Source: Fructobacillus broussonetiae
Lineage (GTDB): Bacteria > Bacillota > Bacilli > Lactobacillales > Lactobacillaceae
Length of the DNA stretch: 64,000 nt
Direction: 5' to 3'
Assembly (NCBI RefSeq): GCF_018437275.1
Contig: NZ_JAAMFK010000001.1
Span: forward strand, 124,001-188,000
Shown here: positions 15,263-22,949 of the stretch, in pieces
Layout: the number at the start of each line of letters is the position of its first letter
How positions within the stretch are numbered: the stretch's first letter is position 1
Program-made: the position numbers and the translations under genes
Notes under the pieces: generated by a model
What the model was told of the DNA's origin: nothing
The model's database searches: none
The model's input: the letters and a program-made list of their open reading frames with translations, nothing else

Positions 15263-16312
15263 ATGCAATTTCTGCATTCCATCTTTATGTTCACGCTCAT
15301 TCCAGCAATTTGGCTCACGGTAGGGGCCTACTTCTTGATTAAGAAGAACCGTTACCGCTTGCTGTCGGGGATGGTGGTGAACACAACAATCATCGCGTAC
15401 TTCGTTGCGCTGACGGCATTCATCATCGACATCAATAACAGCACGGTTGGCCTAATTTACGGTGGCATTTTGTTCTTGCTCTTACTGCCAATCATCTTCT
15501 TCATGATTAGCGCGGCCTACCTGTTCATCTGGAACGGAATCATCGTTTGGCGCCGCGAAAGCCATTCCCTTGGTAACGTTTTGACGCTTGCCATTGGAAT
15601 CTTGCTCATCGTTATTCCAGCATTCTTCACCATCACAAAGGACTGGTGGCCCAACAGTAAAATTCTGACGTACATGCAAAATACTTATTCCTTATTGATG
15701 CTGTACGTCGTATTCTGGGTTTTGACCTTCCTCACGTCATACGTGTTGACGAAAGTTGTTCACCCAAAGTATGACAAGGATTATGCCATCGTGCTTGGAT
15801 CGGGCTTGATTGACGGCAAGATTGTTTCACCGTTGCTCGGTTCTCGAATCCAGGCCGCCATTGACTTTCAAAAGAAACAGATGGAAAAGTCCGGCAAAGC
15901 CCTCAAGATCATCATGTCTGGTGGACAGGGTGGTGACGAGAAACTGCCCGAAGGTGTTGCCATGAAACAATACGCTTTGGACAAGGGTGTCTCGGAAGAC
16001 GACATCCTCGTTGATGACCAGTCAAAGAATACGTATCAGAACATGTTGTATTCAAAGCAGGTGATTGAAGAGGCTGGTTTGAATCCGCAGGCTGGTATCT
16101 TTACGACCAACGATTACCACGTGTTCCGTGCCGCCGGTTTCGCCCGTGCGGTCGGTTTGAACATTGACGGGGTTGGTTCAAAGACGAGCAAGTACTTCTT
16201 GCCAAACGCCTTGATTCGCGAATACATCGCCATCTTGCTGCGCCACAAGCGTTTTCACGCCGTCGTTGTGGCTTTGATTTTGTTACTGAACGTGGGTGTG
16301 TTCTTTAGTTAA
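15263..16312 (+). CDS. YdcF/SanA-like DUF218 membrane protein
   Basis: 349 residues. Five or so hydrophobic segments (about 1-160) are followed by a DUF218 (ElyC/SanA/YdcF) domain with YAIVLGSGLIDGKIVSPLLGSRI, IIMSGGQGGDEKLPEGVAM and DDQSKNTYQNMLYSK. A final hydrophobic segment closes the protein. DUF218 proteins are linked to cell-envelope polysaccharide or peptidoglycan integrity, with no firm enzymatic activity. Start after AAAGGAGA. Monocistronic, with its own terminator. Confidence 0.9.
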   Translation: MQFLHSIFMFTLIPAIWLTVGAYFLIKKNRYRLLSGMVVNTTIIAYFVALTAFIIDINNSTVGLIYGGILFLLLLPIIFFMISAAYLFIWNGIIVWRRESHSLGNVLTLAIGILLIVIPAFFTITKDWWPNSKILTYMQNTYSLLMLYVVFWVLTFLTSYVLTKVVHPKYDKDYAIVLGSGLIDGKIVSPLLGSRIQAAIDFQKKQMEKSGKALKIIMSGGQGGDEKLPEGVAMKQYALDKGVSEDDILVDDQSKNTYQNMLYSKQVIEEAGLNPQAGIFTTNDYHVFRAAGFARAVGLNIDGVGSKTSKYFLPNALIREYIAILLRHKRFHAVVVALILLLNVGVFFS

Positions 16313-16334
16313 TAAACAATTTAAAGCAAAAGTT

Positions 16335-16369
16335 AGCACTATCTGACACAGGTAGTGCTTTTGTATTTT
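16335..16369 (+). terminator. Terminator after DUF218 gene
   Basis: GCACTA and TAGTGC, with an inner CTG/CAG pairing, then a T-rich tail. Confidence 0.75.
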
Positions 16370-16412
16370 AAATAAAGCTGTTTGCTTTGTATAAAAATGA
16401 TGATATACTTTC

Positions 16413-16487
16413 TCTGCTAGGGGCGTCATTTGACTGAGAAGTACCCTTCGAACCTGAACTAGATCATGCTAGCGTAGGGAAGTGCTA
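16413..16487 (+). ncRNA. TPP riboswitch 1 of tandem pair
   Basis: Thi-box blocks CTAGGGGCG, ACTGAGAAGTACCC, TTCGAACCTGA, ATCATGCTAGC and GTAGGGAAG. A -10 TATACT lies at 16404-16409 just upstream. The aptamer is followed by its own terminator (16512-16548). Confidence 0.95.
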
Positions 16488-16511
16488 AAAGATTAATTCT
16501 GATTTTTTCGT

Positions 16512-16548
16512 ACACCTCCCTGCCATTAAAAGCAGTGGAGGTGTTTTT
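16512..16548 (+). terminator. Terminator of TPP riboswitch 1
   Basis: ACACCTCC and GGAGGTGT, with an inner CTGC/GCAG helix, then five T. Confidence 0.85.
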
Positions 16549-16576
16549 ATTTACGGAGAGAAATAACTGAATAGTT

Positions 16577-16650
16577 AGCACTAGGGGCGTCATTTGACTG
16601 AGAAGTACCCTTTGAACCTGACCTAGGTCATACTAGCGTAGGGAAGTGCC
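16577..16650 (+). ncRNA. TPP riboswitch 2 of tandem pair
   Basis: Nearly the same sequence as riboswitch 1 over about 70 bases, with roughly ten differences, including compensatory-looking ones in the CTAGGTCATACTAG arm. P1 (GCACT/AGTGC) is complete. The two aptamers are about 90 bases apart. Confidence 0.95.
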
Positions 16651-16675
16651 TCCATAAATAAGTGGATGCTTTTTT
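16648..16675 (+). terminator. Terminator of TPP riboswitch 2
   Basis: GC-TCCA / TGGA-GC hairpin followed by six T. A further T-ended hairpin (GCGGC...GGCCGCTTTTT, 16690-16720) follows before the first gene. Confidence 0.7.
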
Positions 16676-16753
16676 CCTTTTATTTGACGGCGGCTTTTTC
16701 TATGCAAAAGGCCGCTTTTTATATTGATTCTTTTGGATTGAAAGGAAACACAA

Positions 16754-18040
16754 ATGGAAGTAAACAAAAAACAATGGGTTGAAAACGGACTGGGCGGACT
16801 CCAGCACTTATTCGTGTCAAACGCCTGGCTCGACCCAATCTACGTCGCAGCAGCCGCCGGCTTGTCACTCAACCTCTCAACGAACTTGATCAACACGATC
16901 TTCATTTTCTCTGGATTGGTAACGTTGACACAAGTCACAAAGATTGTGCGCTTGCCAATCGTGCAAGGACCATCTGCCGCCTTTGACGGTTTGATGATTA
17001 ACGCCGGGAAGTCTGGCCAACTGGCAGGGGCTTCTGGCTCAATTCTAATTTCAGCCCTCATCGTCTTTTTCTTGTCTGTCACGGGACTCATTAACAAGCT
17101 CGTGAAGGTTTTGACGCCAGCCATTACTGGAACGTTGATTTTCTTAGTTGGTATTTCATTGTCAGGCTTTACTTTGTCTGAATTTTTGGGTGGCTTCCCA
17201 GGTGGTGATACGTTTGCGACTGGGCAAACACTTTTCTTGTCCATCGTAACTGCCTTGGTCGTTATCTTCCTTTCTGTCTTTGGAAAGGGTTTCTGGAAGC
17301 GCTTCTCATTCCTAATTGCCTTGGTTGTCGGTGACATCTTGGCCTTTTCAACGGGAGCTGTGAACTACGGTGCTGTTGCCGACAAGCCATGGTTTGGTTT
17401 GCCACACTTCATGCCATACGGTGGTTTCAAGTTCGACTGGGCGTTGTTCTTGACATTTTTCATTGCTTACATTGTGGCCGTTTGTGAATCATTGGGTGTG
17501 TACCAAGCAGCAGGGGATGCCATCGAAGAAAACATTTCAACGAAGCGCATGCGAAACGGTTTGATTGGTGAATCATCTGGTTCAATCATTTCCTCACTCT
17601 TCGGAGGATTCCCAACAACCGCCTTTGCGCAAATCGTTGGAATCTTGAAGCTCACTGGAAACTTGAGCCGTGTGCCAATCGTCATCGCCGGAACGTTACT
17701 CATCCTCATGGGATTTGTGCCAAAGATTGGAGCCTTCTTGGCTTTGACGCCTGACCCAGTTATTGGTGGAATCTTCTTACCAGCTGTAACATCCCTTGTC
17801 ATGGTCGGCTTCAAGATCATCAAACGCGCTGAATCAACGAACGCCAACCAAATGATTATCGGGCTTTCCATCGTCTTGGCCATTTCATTGCCAACGTACG
17901 CCACTGGATTTTCTGGTTTGATGAAGGAATTACTTTCAAACGCAATCTTGATTGGGGCTGTATCATCAATTGTTTTGCAGACGGTGCTCATCAACATCCC
18001 CGCATTCTTTAGCAAAAAGCGTGCCAATAATGCGGAATAA
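16754..18040 (+). CDS. NCS2-family permease under tandem TPP riboswitches
   Basis: 428 residues with twelve or more hydrophobic segments. Family blocks include LGGLQHLFVSNAWLDPIYV, VQGPSAAFDGLM, and the C-terminal GESSGSIISSLFGGFPTTAF followed by GFVPKIGAFLALTPDPVIGG, all typical of NCS2/NAT nucleobase carriers. Relatives carry uracil, xanthine or other purines. Control by two TPP riboswitches suggests a thiamine-related heterocycle such as hydroxymethylpyrimidine or an oxidised derivative; that is inference. The start follows AAAGGAAA, and the gene overlaps luxE by 11 bases. Confidence 0.85.
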   Translation: MEVNKKQWVENGLGGLQHLFVSNAWLDPIYVAAAAGLSLNLSTNLINTIFIFSGLVTLTQVTKIVRLPIVQGPSAAFDGLMINAGKSGQLAGASGSILISALIVFFLSVTGLINKLVKVLTPAITGTLIFLVGISLSGFTLSEFLGGFPGGDTFATGQTLFLSIVTALVVIFLSVFGKGFWKRFSFLIALVVGDILAFSTGAVNYGAVADKPWFGLPHFMPYGGFKFDWALFLTFFIAYIVAVCESLGVYQAAGDAIEENISTKRMRNGLIGESSGSIISSLFGGFPTTAFAQIVGILKLTGNLSRVPIVIAGTLLILMGFVPKIGAFLALTPDPVIGGIFLPAVTSLVMVGFKIIKRAESTNANQMIIGLSIVLAISLPTYATGFSGLMKELLSNAILIGAVSSIVLQTVLINIPAFFSKKRANNAE

Positions 18041-19148
18041 GACGACAGAAATCCAGGACAAAATTCTGACTTTTATTCATGAATCAGCGGAGGATACCTC
18101 CAAAGTCGCTGGCGGGGGCCATCGCTTTTCCAACTTGGCTTTGGACGTTTTCTCTTACCAATTTCAAAAGAACGAACCCTACCGAAAGCTCGCGATGCTG
18201 AAGGGGAAAACGCCACTCACGGTTCGTTCCTGGAAAGATATCCCGTTGATGCCCATCCAGGCCTTTAAGGCGGTGGACCTAACGACAGTTGGTAGCCCAG
18301 AACCAGAAGATGTGTTCTATTCCTCTGGTACCACGAACCCAGAAAACAAGAGTAAGCACTATTTATCCGACTTAACGGTTTGGAACGCTTCGATGAAGGT
18401 CGGTTTCCAGAAGTTTGTTATGGGGAATCGTGACAAGATGACGATTTTCTCACTCTTTCCAGGGGAGGAGGAGAACCCAAATTCATCTCTTTCACGCTAC
18501 ATCGATACCGCCATTGACTTTTTTGGAACCCCCGGCAGTCAAAGCTTTGTCCAAAACGGAAAAATTGATTACGACGGTTTTGTGCAAGCACTCGAAAGTG
18601 CCATTCAAAAAGAAGAGGAAATCCTTATCATTGGTGCCTCTTTCTCATACGTGCACTTGCTTGATTGGTTAAAAGAACAAAAGAAAAACTGGCAGCTCCC
18701 GAAGGGAAGCTTTCTGTTTGATACCGGTGGCTTTAAGGGTAAGTCAAAGGAAGTGGGGATGGAAGACCTCTACGCCGCAATGGAGGAAAGTCTTGGTGTC
18801 AAGCGCAATCAAATCCTAAACATGTATGGCATGACCGAGATTAGTTCGCAGTGCTACGACGATGCCATCATCAAGGCCAATGCCGGTGAAGCACCAAGTT
18901 ATCTTAAGCAAACGCCTGACTGGGTCCACGTTTTGGTTCTCGACCCAGAGACAATGAAGCCGCTGCTAGACGGGGAGAAGGGTATCTTAGCCTACTATGA
19001 TCTTTCGAACTGGGAATCATGCGTCGGTATTTTAACCGAAGACATGGCGATTAAGACCGAAGCTGGTTTCCAACTCCTCGGACGGGCGAAAGGCGCTGAA
19101 GCTAAAGGTTGTTCCATCGCCTTGGACGAACTATTGAAAGTAAAGTAA
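18030..19148 (+). CDS. luxE: LuxE-like acyl-protein synthetase (acid-activating)
   Basis: 372 residues of the LuxE family (PF04443), an ANL-type ATP-dependent ligase that makes an acyl-AMP and passes the acyl group to a cysteine. FYSSGTTNPENKSKH is the AMP-binding P-loop, LNMYGMTEISSQCY the second core motif, and GRAKGAEAKGCS carries Cys361 near the C-terminus, where LuxE has its acyl-accepting cysteine. ATG 18030 lies inside the end of the permease gene; there is no clear ribosome site, so coupling is likely. It overlaps luxC by one base. No luciferase gene is present. Confidence 0.88.
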   Translation: MRNKTTEIQDKILTFIHESAEDTSKVAGGGHRFSNLALDVFSYQFQKNEPYRKLAMLKGKTPLTVRSWKDIPLMPIQAFKAVDLTTVGSPEPEDVFYSSGTTNPENKSKHYLSDLTVWNASMKVGFQKFVMGNRDKMTIFSLFPGEEENPNSSLSRYIDTAIDFFGTPGSQSFVQNGKIDYDGFVQALESAIQKEEEILIIGASFSYVHLLDWLKEQKKNWQLPKGSFLFDTGGFKGKSKEVGMEDLYAAMEESLGVKRNQILNMYGMTEISSQCYDDAIIKANAGEAPSYLKQTPDWVHVLVLDPETMKPLLDGEKGILAYYDLSNWESCVGILTEDMAIKTEAGFQLLGRAKGAEAKGCSIALDELLKVK

Positions 19149-20617
19149 TGAATAAAACGGTAACGACGATTCCTGTTTATCACTTACCAAGTGTAATTAC
19201 AGGACTGGAATTCGAAGAACTAACAATTGAAAACGCCCATGGCAGCGTGAAGATGGTGTCACCTGTGCTATCAACTGACCTCATCTCAAAGCTGGTGGTC
19301 TCAGTTAAGGAAAAGCAGCGGGCCTACCTCAAAAAGCAAACAACGGCGCAGATTATCGACGTAATCGGTGAGGCAGCAGAGAAGTGGACCGACCCGAATT
19401 ATCATTTGCGCCAGTTAGCTTTAAAGACGCTGCCCATCGTGACGGGTTATGACGCTTCCATGATTGAACTTGAGCTAAAGCGCTTCATCCGTTTGTTCCG
19501 GAAAAAGAATTTAAGACGCTTTGTTCAGTCGGAAATTGGGCTGTTTGGCAACGTCTTAGACGACTTTCAACCGAACGCGAGCGGTGGCTTTTCAAAGTTC
19601 TACGGGCCAGACCTGATCTTCCAAGTTTTTTCTGGAAACGTACCCGGGATTCAGCTTTGGACCTTGGTGACCGCGCTCTTGGTTAAGTCGCCAACTATTG
19701 GTAAGTTAACCTTTGCAGAGGCCATCATGCCATCGCTTTTCGTTTCGAGCTTAGCTGAGGTTGACCAAGAGCTGGCCGACTCTATCGCTTTAGTCCCCTG
19801 GCGCAGTGAAGAAGGAAAAGCACTAGAGGAAGTAGCGATTGAAAAAGCCGACGCGATTATTGTTTACGGTGGTGAGAAGACCGTGAACAGCATTCACGAA
19901 AAGGTTGGTCCGAACAAAAGGGTCCTAACATACGGCTACAAGATTGGCTTTGCTGCCATTGGCAAGGAAGCGCTCACCACTGACCGCTATCCAAAGTTGC
20001 TTGACGGGCTAGCCGCTGACATCGCGCTCTACGATCAACAGTCTTGCTTGGCACCACAGTCCGTTTTCATCGAAGAGGGTGGTGCAGTCTCACCGCTTGA
20101 GTTCACGAGCATGTTGAAGAACGCCTTGGCGAACTTCCAAAGCAAGCATCCGCGGGCTAGACTTTCAGAAAACGAACTGATGAGCATCGAATCCGCTCGT
20201 CAAAAAGCGGAAATTGAAGCCTTTACCGGTGCAGAAACAACCGTCTTCAAAATCGAAAAAAATCTGGACTACACGGTCGTTTACCATGGCCGGGTTGGTT
20301 TTGAACCATCACCGCTAAATCGTTTCATTAACGTCTTTGCCGTTTCTTCGCTCGATGAGATATTGAACGTTTTGACGCCTTATGCCCAGTATTTACAATC
20401 AGCTGGACTAGCCGTCGCGCCCAAGCGTTTATTCCGCTTAGCAGACGAATTAGGAGCTGTTGGCGTCAATCGTATCGCTGCCATCGGGGAGATGAATCAT
20501 GTCCCAAGTGGCTGGCACCATGACGGAGGCTTTAACCTGTTGGATTTGGTACGAGTAACCGACATCGAAGCCAGTGCCGAATACGCAAGCGAAAGCTTTG
20601 ATTCGGACGTGGAATAG
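19148..20617 (+). CDS. luxC: LuxC-like acyl-CoA/acyl-protein reductase
   Basis: 489 residues, the LuxC family (PF05893), related to aldehyde dehydrogenases. The FSGNVPGIQLWTLVTALLVK block and the catalytic cysteine in YDQQSCLAPQ (Cys300) are intact. The family reduces an activated acyl group to an aldehyde with NADPH. It begins in the TAATG overlap with luxE. In bioluminescent bacteria LuxC and LuxE form one complex, so the pair here should act together. The natural acyl substrate is unknown. The gene is intact and full-length, unlike many genes further right in the window. Confidence 0.9.
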   Translation: MNKTVTTIPVYHLPSVITGLEFEELTIENAHGSVKMVSPVLSTDLISKLVVSVKEKQRAYLKKQTTAQIIDVIGEAAEKWTDPNYHLRQLALKTLPIVTGYDASMIELELKRFIRLFRKKNLRRFVQSEIGLFGNVLDDFQPNASGGFSKFYGPDLIFQVFSGNVPGIQLWTLVTALLVKSPTIGKLTFAEAIMPSLFVSSLAEVDQELADSIALVPWRSEEGKALEEVAIEKADAIIVYGGEKTVNSIHEKVGPNKRVLTYGYKIGFAAIGKEALTTDRYPKLLDGLAADIALYDQQSCLAPQSVFIEEGGAVSPLEFTSMLKNALANFQSKHPRARLSENELMSIESARQKAEIEAFTGAETTVFKIEKNLDYTVVYHGRVGFEPSPLNRFINVFAVSSLDEILNVLTPYAQYLQSAGLAVAPKRLFRLADELGAVGVNRIAAIGEMNHVPSGWHHDGGFNLLDLVRVTDIEASAEYASESFDSDVE

Positions 20618-20626
20618 GAGAGAGAC

Positions 20627-21394
20627 ATGCTATTAGAAAACAAAGTAGCGCTTGTGACCGGTGGGAGCCGTGGAATCGGAGCGTCCATATCAAAGAAACT
20701 CGCCTTAGCCGGCGCTTTTGTGGTCGTGAATTATCTTAAAAACGAAGCAAGAGCCAACGAACTCGTCGAAGAAATTGAAGCAGACGGTGGCCGGGCTTTG
20801 GCGATTGTCGCTGACGTTCGGGACGAAGTGGCGGTCCAAACGATGATTAAGCAAATTGAGCAGCAACTTGGTGTGCTCCACATCGTTGTGAACAACGCCT
20901 TCACACCCTACGAGTTCAATCCGAAGAACCGCAAGATGTTAGCCGACCTCACGTGGTTTGATTACCAGAGCCAAATTGACGGGAGCGCGCGTGCGTTGAT
21001 GAACGTGATGCAGGCCGGGCTCCCAGTCTTGAAGCGCAATGCTTCAAGCAAGGTCGTGAACCTGACCTCTGATTTGGTCAACATACCCGCGACGCCATAC
21101 CACGATTACGTGGTGGGGAAGTCCGCAGTCATGGGTTTGAACCGAAGCATGGCCGTTGAGCTTGGCGCCTTTGGTATCGCTGTGAATGCGATTGCACCGG
21201 GCTTAACTTATCCAACGGAGTCCAGTCAGTTTACGAAGCGCGACGTTCGTGATGCGATTATTGAAAAAACGCCAAGCCAACGCCTAACAACGCCGGAAGA
21301 CGTGGCTGGAACCGCGCTCTACTTAGTCTCTGACCTTTCCGCCAACGTGACTGGGCAGTGTCTGTTTGTGGACGGCGGTTTGCACATGGGTTAG
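20627..21394 (+). CDS. SDR oxidoreductase (FabG-like) ending the TPP operon
   Basis: 255 residues of the classical short-chain dehydrogenase family: TGGSRGIGAS cofactor motif (11-20), VVNNAF (87-92), catalytic Ser148 in VNLTSD, and YVVGK (Tyr161, Lys165). TGQCLFVDGG near the C-terminus is the usual closing block. NADP(H) use is likely from the Arg in GGSRGIG. It lies nine bases after luxC with GGAGAG. The natural reading is that it reduces the aldehyde made by LuxC to an alcohol. Annotation tools would call it 3-oxoacyl-ACP reductase, which the context does not support. Confidence 0.85.
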   Translation: MLLENKVALVTGGSRGIGASISKKLALAGAFVVVNYLKNEARANELVEEIEADGGRALAIVADVRDEVAVQTMIKQIEQQLGVLHIVVNNAFTPYEFNPKNRKMLADLTWFDYQSQIDGSARALMNVMQAGLPVLKRNASSKVVNLTSDLVNIPATPYHDYVVGKSAVMGLNRSMAVELGAFGIAVNAIAPGLTYPTESSQFTKRDVRDAIIEKTPSQRLTTPEDVAGTALYLVSDLSANVTGQCLFVDGGLHMG

Positions 21395-21493
21395 GGGAGA
21401 GTTGCGATTAGGACTACTAGAGTCAGGCCCGACCTATCTCGGATTTTGCTTTATAATATCACGGTTCATAATAATCGGTTATTGTTATTTGCG

Positions 21494-21520
21494 ACACTTT
21501 TTAGATAGAAGTGTTAGACT
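21494..21520 (+). promoter_or_regulatory. marR promoter with inverted-repeat operator
   Basis: ACACTT (21494-21499) and AAGTGT (21509-21514) form an inverted repeat directly before a -10-like TAGACT (21515-21520), a likely autoregulatory MarR site. Confidence 0.45.
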
Positions 21521-21559
21521 AAACAGGTACAAAATTTCTGTTTTTATATAGGTTGCACC

Positions 21560-21976
21560 ATGACACAAGAGATTAAAGAGTCTAATATCGCGCTGATTTA
21601 CTTCGCTTACCAGGAGTTCTCGCAAAACATTGACTTCGCCCACTATCAAATTTCAAAGACCCAGCACCGAATCCTCTTTTTGGTGAGCCAGTTGAGCCGT
21701 CCAACCATTAAGAAGTTGCTGTCGATTATGAAGCTCTCCAAACAGGGGTTTACGAAGGCCTTAAAAGAGCTTGAAGAGCGAAATCTTATCCTGACCAAGC
21801 CTTCAAAAGATGATCCACGGGTTAAAGACCTCATCCTCACAAAAGAGGGGAAGGAAATGATTGAAGCCCTGAATCAGGATCAGAGTCAAAAGATTGACGC
21901 ACTGCTGCAAAAGCACGATGGGGACTGGAAAAAGACCCTGGACGACATGGTGGACAATTATTTGGAATATTTTTAA
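21560..21976 (+). CDS. MarR family transcriptional regulator
   Basis: 138 residues. The winged helix reads ISKTQHRILFLVSQLSRPTIKKLLSIMKLSKQGFTKALKELEE, with KPSKDDPRVKDLILTKEGKEM as the wing, the classical MarR pattern D-x-R. Flanking helices provide dimerisation. The upstream inverted repeat suggests self-control. Its neighbours are the LuxCE-SDR operon upstream and the acetolactate genes downstream; either could be a target, but a terminator separates it from the latter. No good ribosome site precedes ATG 21560 (GTTGCACC only). Confidence 0.85.
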   Translation: MTQEIKESNIALIYFAYQEFSQNIDFAHYQISKTQHRILFLVSQLSRPTIKKLLSIMKLSKQGFTKALKELEERNLILTKPSKDDPRVKDLILTKEGKEMIEALNQDQSQKIDALLQKHDGDWKKTLDDMVDNYLEYF

Positions 21977-22023
21977 AAATTAAAATCAAAAACATTTTTT
22001 AACAATATTGACAATCGAACAGA

Positions 22024-22075
22024 AAAGGCGTAATTTCTTATAGGTAAACTTGGTTGACCGAAATTGCGCCTTTTT
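22024..22075 (+). terminator. Terminator after marR
   Basis: AAAGGCG-AATTTC and GAAATT-CGCCTTTTT form a long stem around a 22-base loop. Confidence 0.75.
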
Positions 22076-22173
22076 CCTTTGCCTAAAAAGCGGCAATCAA
22101 AAGGGCCATAAAGCTGTGCGACACACGACATGCGGTTTACTAAGTAACGAAAATTAATTATCAGGGGGAGAAA

Positions 22174-22881
22174 ATGAATCAAGTAGTTCAGTTCGGAACG
22201 ATGCAGATGCTGGTTGAAAGCCTATTGGACGGCTTTGTTAGCACGAAGGACGTCTTGTCAGCCGGTGACTATGGAATCGGTACTGGCGAAGGTGTTGATG
22301 GTGAACTCGTCATCATTGACGGCGTTGCTTACCAGATTGATGGAGAAGGACAAGTCCACGAGGTTGGTCCAGACTTCCCAATCGCGTTTGGAAACGTCCA
22401 CAAGGGCGACTTCCAATTCTTGAACGAGTTTGAAAACATCACGTTGAAGGAACTCCAGGAAGAAATTTTGAAGGCCGTGAAGACGACGAGCCTCTTCTTT
22501 GCTTTTAAGATTGAAGGGGACTTCGACGCTGTTCAAACACGTTCAGCTAACAAGTCATCACGTCCATGGCCTAGCTTGAGTAAGATTGCCGAAGGACAAA
22601 ACGTGTTCGACGCAAAAAACGTTGGTGGAACGATGGTGGGTTACTTCTCACCAAAGTTGTTCCAAGGAGCCGCTGTTCCTTTCTACCACCAACACTTCTT
22701 GTCAAACGAACACAACTTCGGTGGCCACGTCCTCAGTGCTAAGTTGAAGCACGTTAAGGTTTCCGTCCAAATGCTTTCTGGATTGGACCTTCGCTTGCCA
22801 GCAGACAACGCCGACTACCGTGCTGCTGATCTGAACCAATTGGATCACTTGAACGGTGCCATTAAGGCAGCCGAATCATAA
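22174..22881 (+). CDS. aldB: Alpha-acetolactate decarboxylase
   Basis: 235 residues, the usual length. FGNVHKGDF, FFAFKIEGDFDAVQTRS and the metal-binding FYHQHFLSNEHNFGGHVL are the family motifs; the three His residues of the latter bind zinc. It converts acetolactate to acetoin. The start follows CAGGGGGAG. The gene lies 67 bases upstream of alsS, giving a decarboxylase-first acetoin operon that disposes of excess pyruvate. Confidence 0.96.
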   Translation: MNQVVQFGTMQMLVESLLDGFVSTKDVLSAGDYGIGTGEGVDGELVIIDGVAYQIDGEGQVHEVGPDFPIAFGNVHKGDFQFLNEFENITLKELQEEILKAVKTTSLFFAFKIEGDFDAVQTRSANKSSRPWPSLSKIAEGQNVFDAKNVGGTMVGYFSPKLFQGAAVPFYHQHFLSNEHNFGGHVLSAKLKHVKVSVQMLSGLDLRLPADNADYRAADLNQLDHLNGAIKAAES

Positions 22882-22905
22882 TATTCATTAACTACCCACT
22901 AAACG

Positions 22906-22949
22906 AAAGGATGAGCAAGGGATAAAGCCTTGCTCAATATGCATACTTA
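22906..22949 (+). promoter_or_regulatory. Hairpin between displaced SD and alsS start
   Basis: The only Shine-Dalgarno-like AAAGG (22906-22910) is 38 bases from the alsS start. Between them TGAGCAAGG (22912-22920) pairs with CCTTGCTCA (22928-22936). With the hairpin folded out, the spacing falls to about 13 bases. A four-codon frame (22911-22925) also lies inside. Confidence 0.55.

Noticed and set aside
16754-18040. Calling the TPP-controlled permease a uracil or xanthine permease
   Set aside because: The family fits, but two TPP riboswitches and the linked LuxE/LuxC/SDR genes argue for a thiamine-related ligand; the substrate was left open.
18030-21394. Bioluminescence or fatty-aldehyde operon
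   Set aside because: LuxC and LuxE are present but luxA, luxB and luxD are not, and thiamine control does not suit light production.
20627-21394. FabG of fatty acid synthesis
   Set aside because: Sequence is generic SDR; no acyl carrier or fab genes nearby, and it is cotranscribed with luxEC.
22911-22925. Functional four-codon leader peptide for alsS attenuation
   Set aside because: The AAAGG touches the ATG with no spacing, no terminator follows, and the codons show no amino acid bias; a structural role of the hairpin is more likely.
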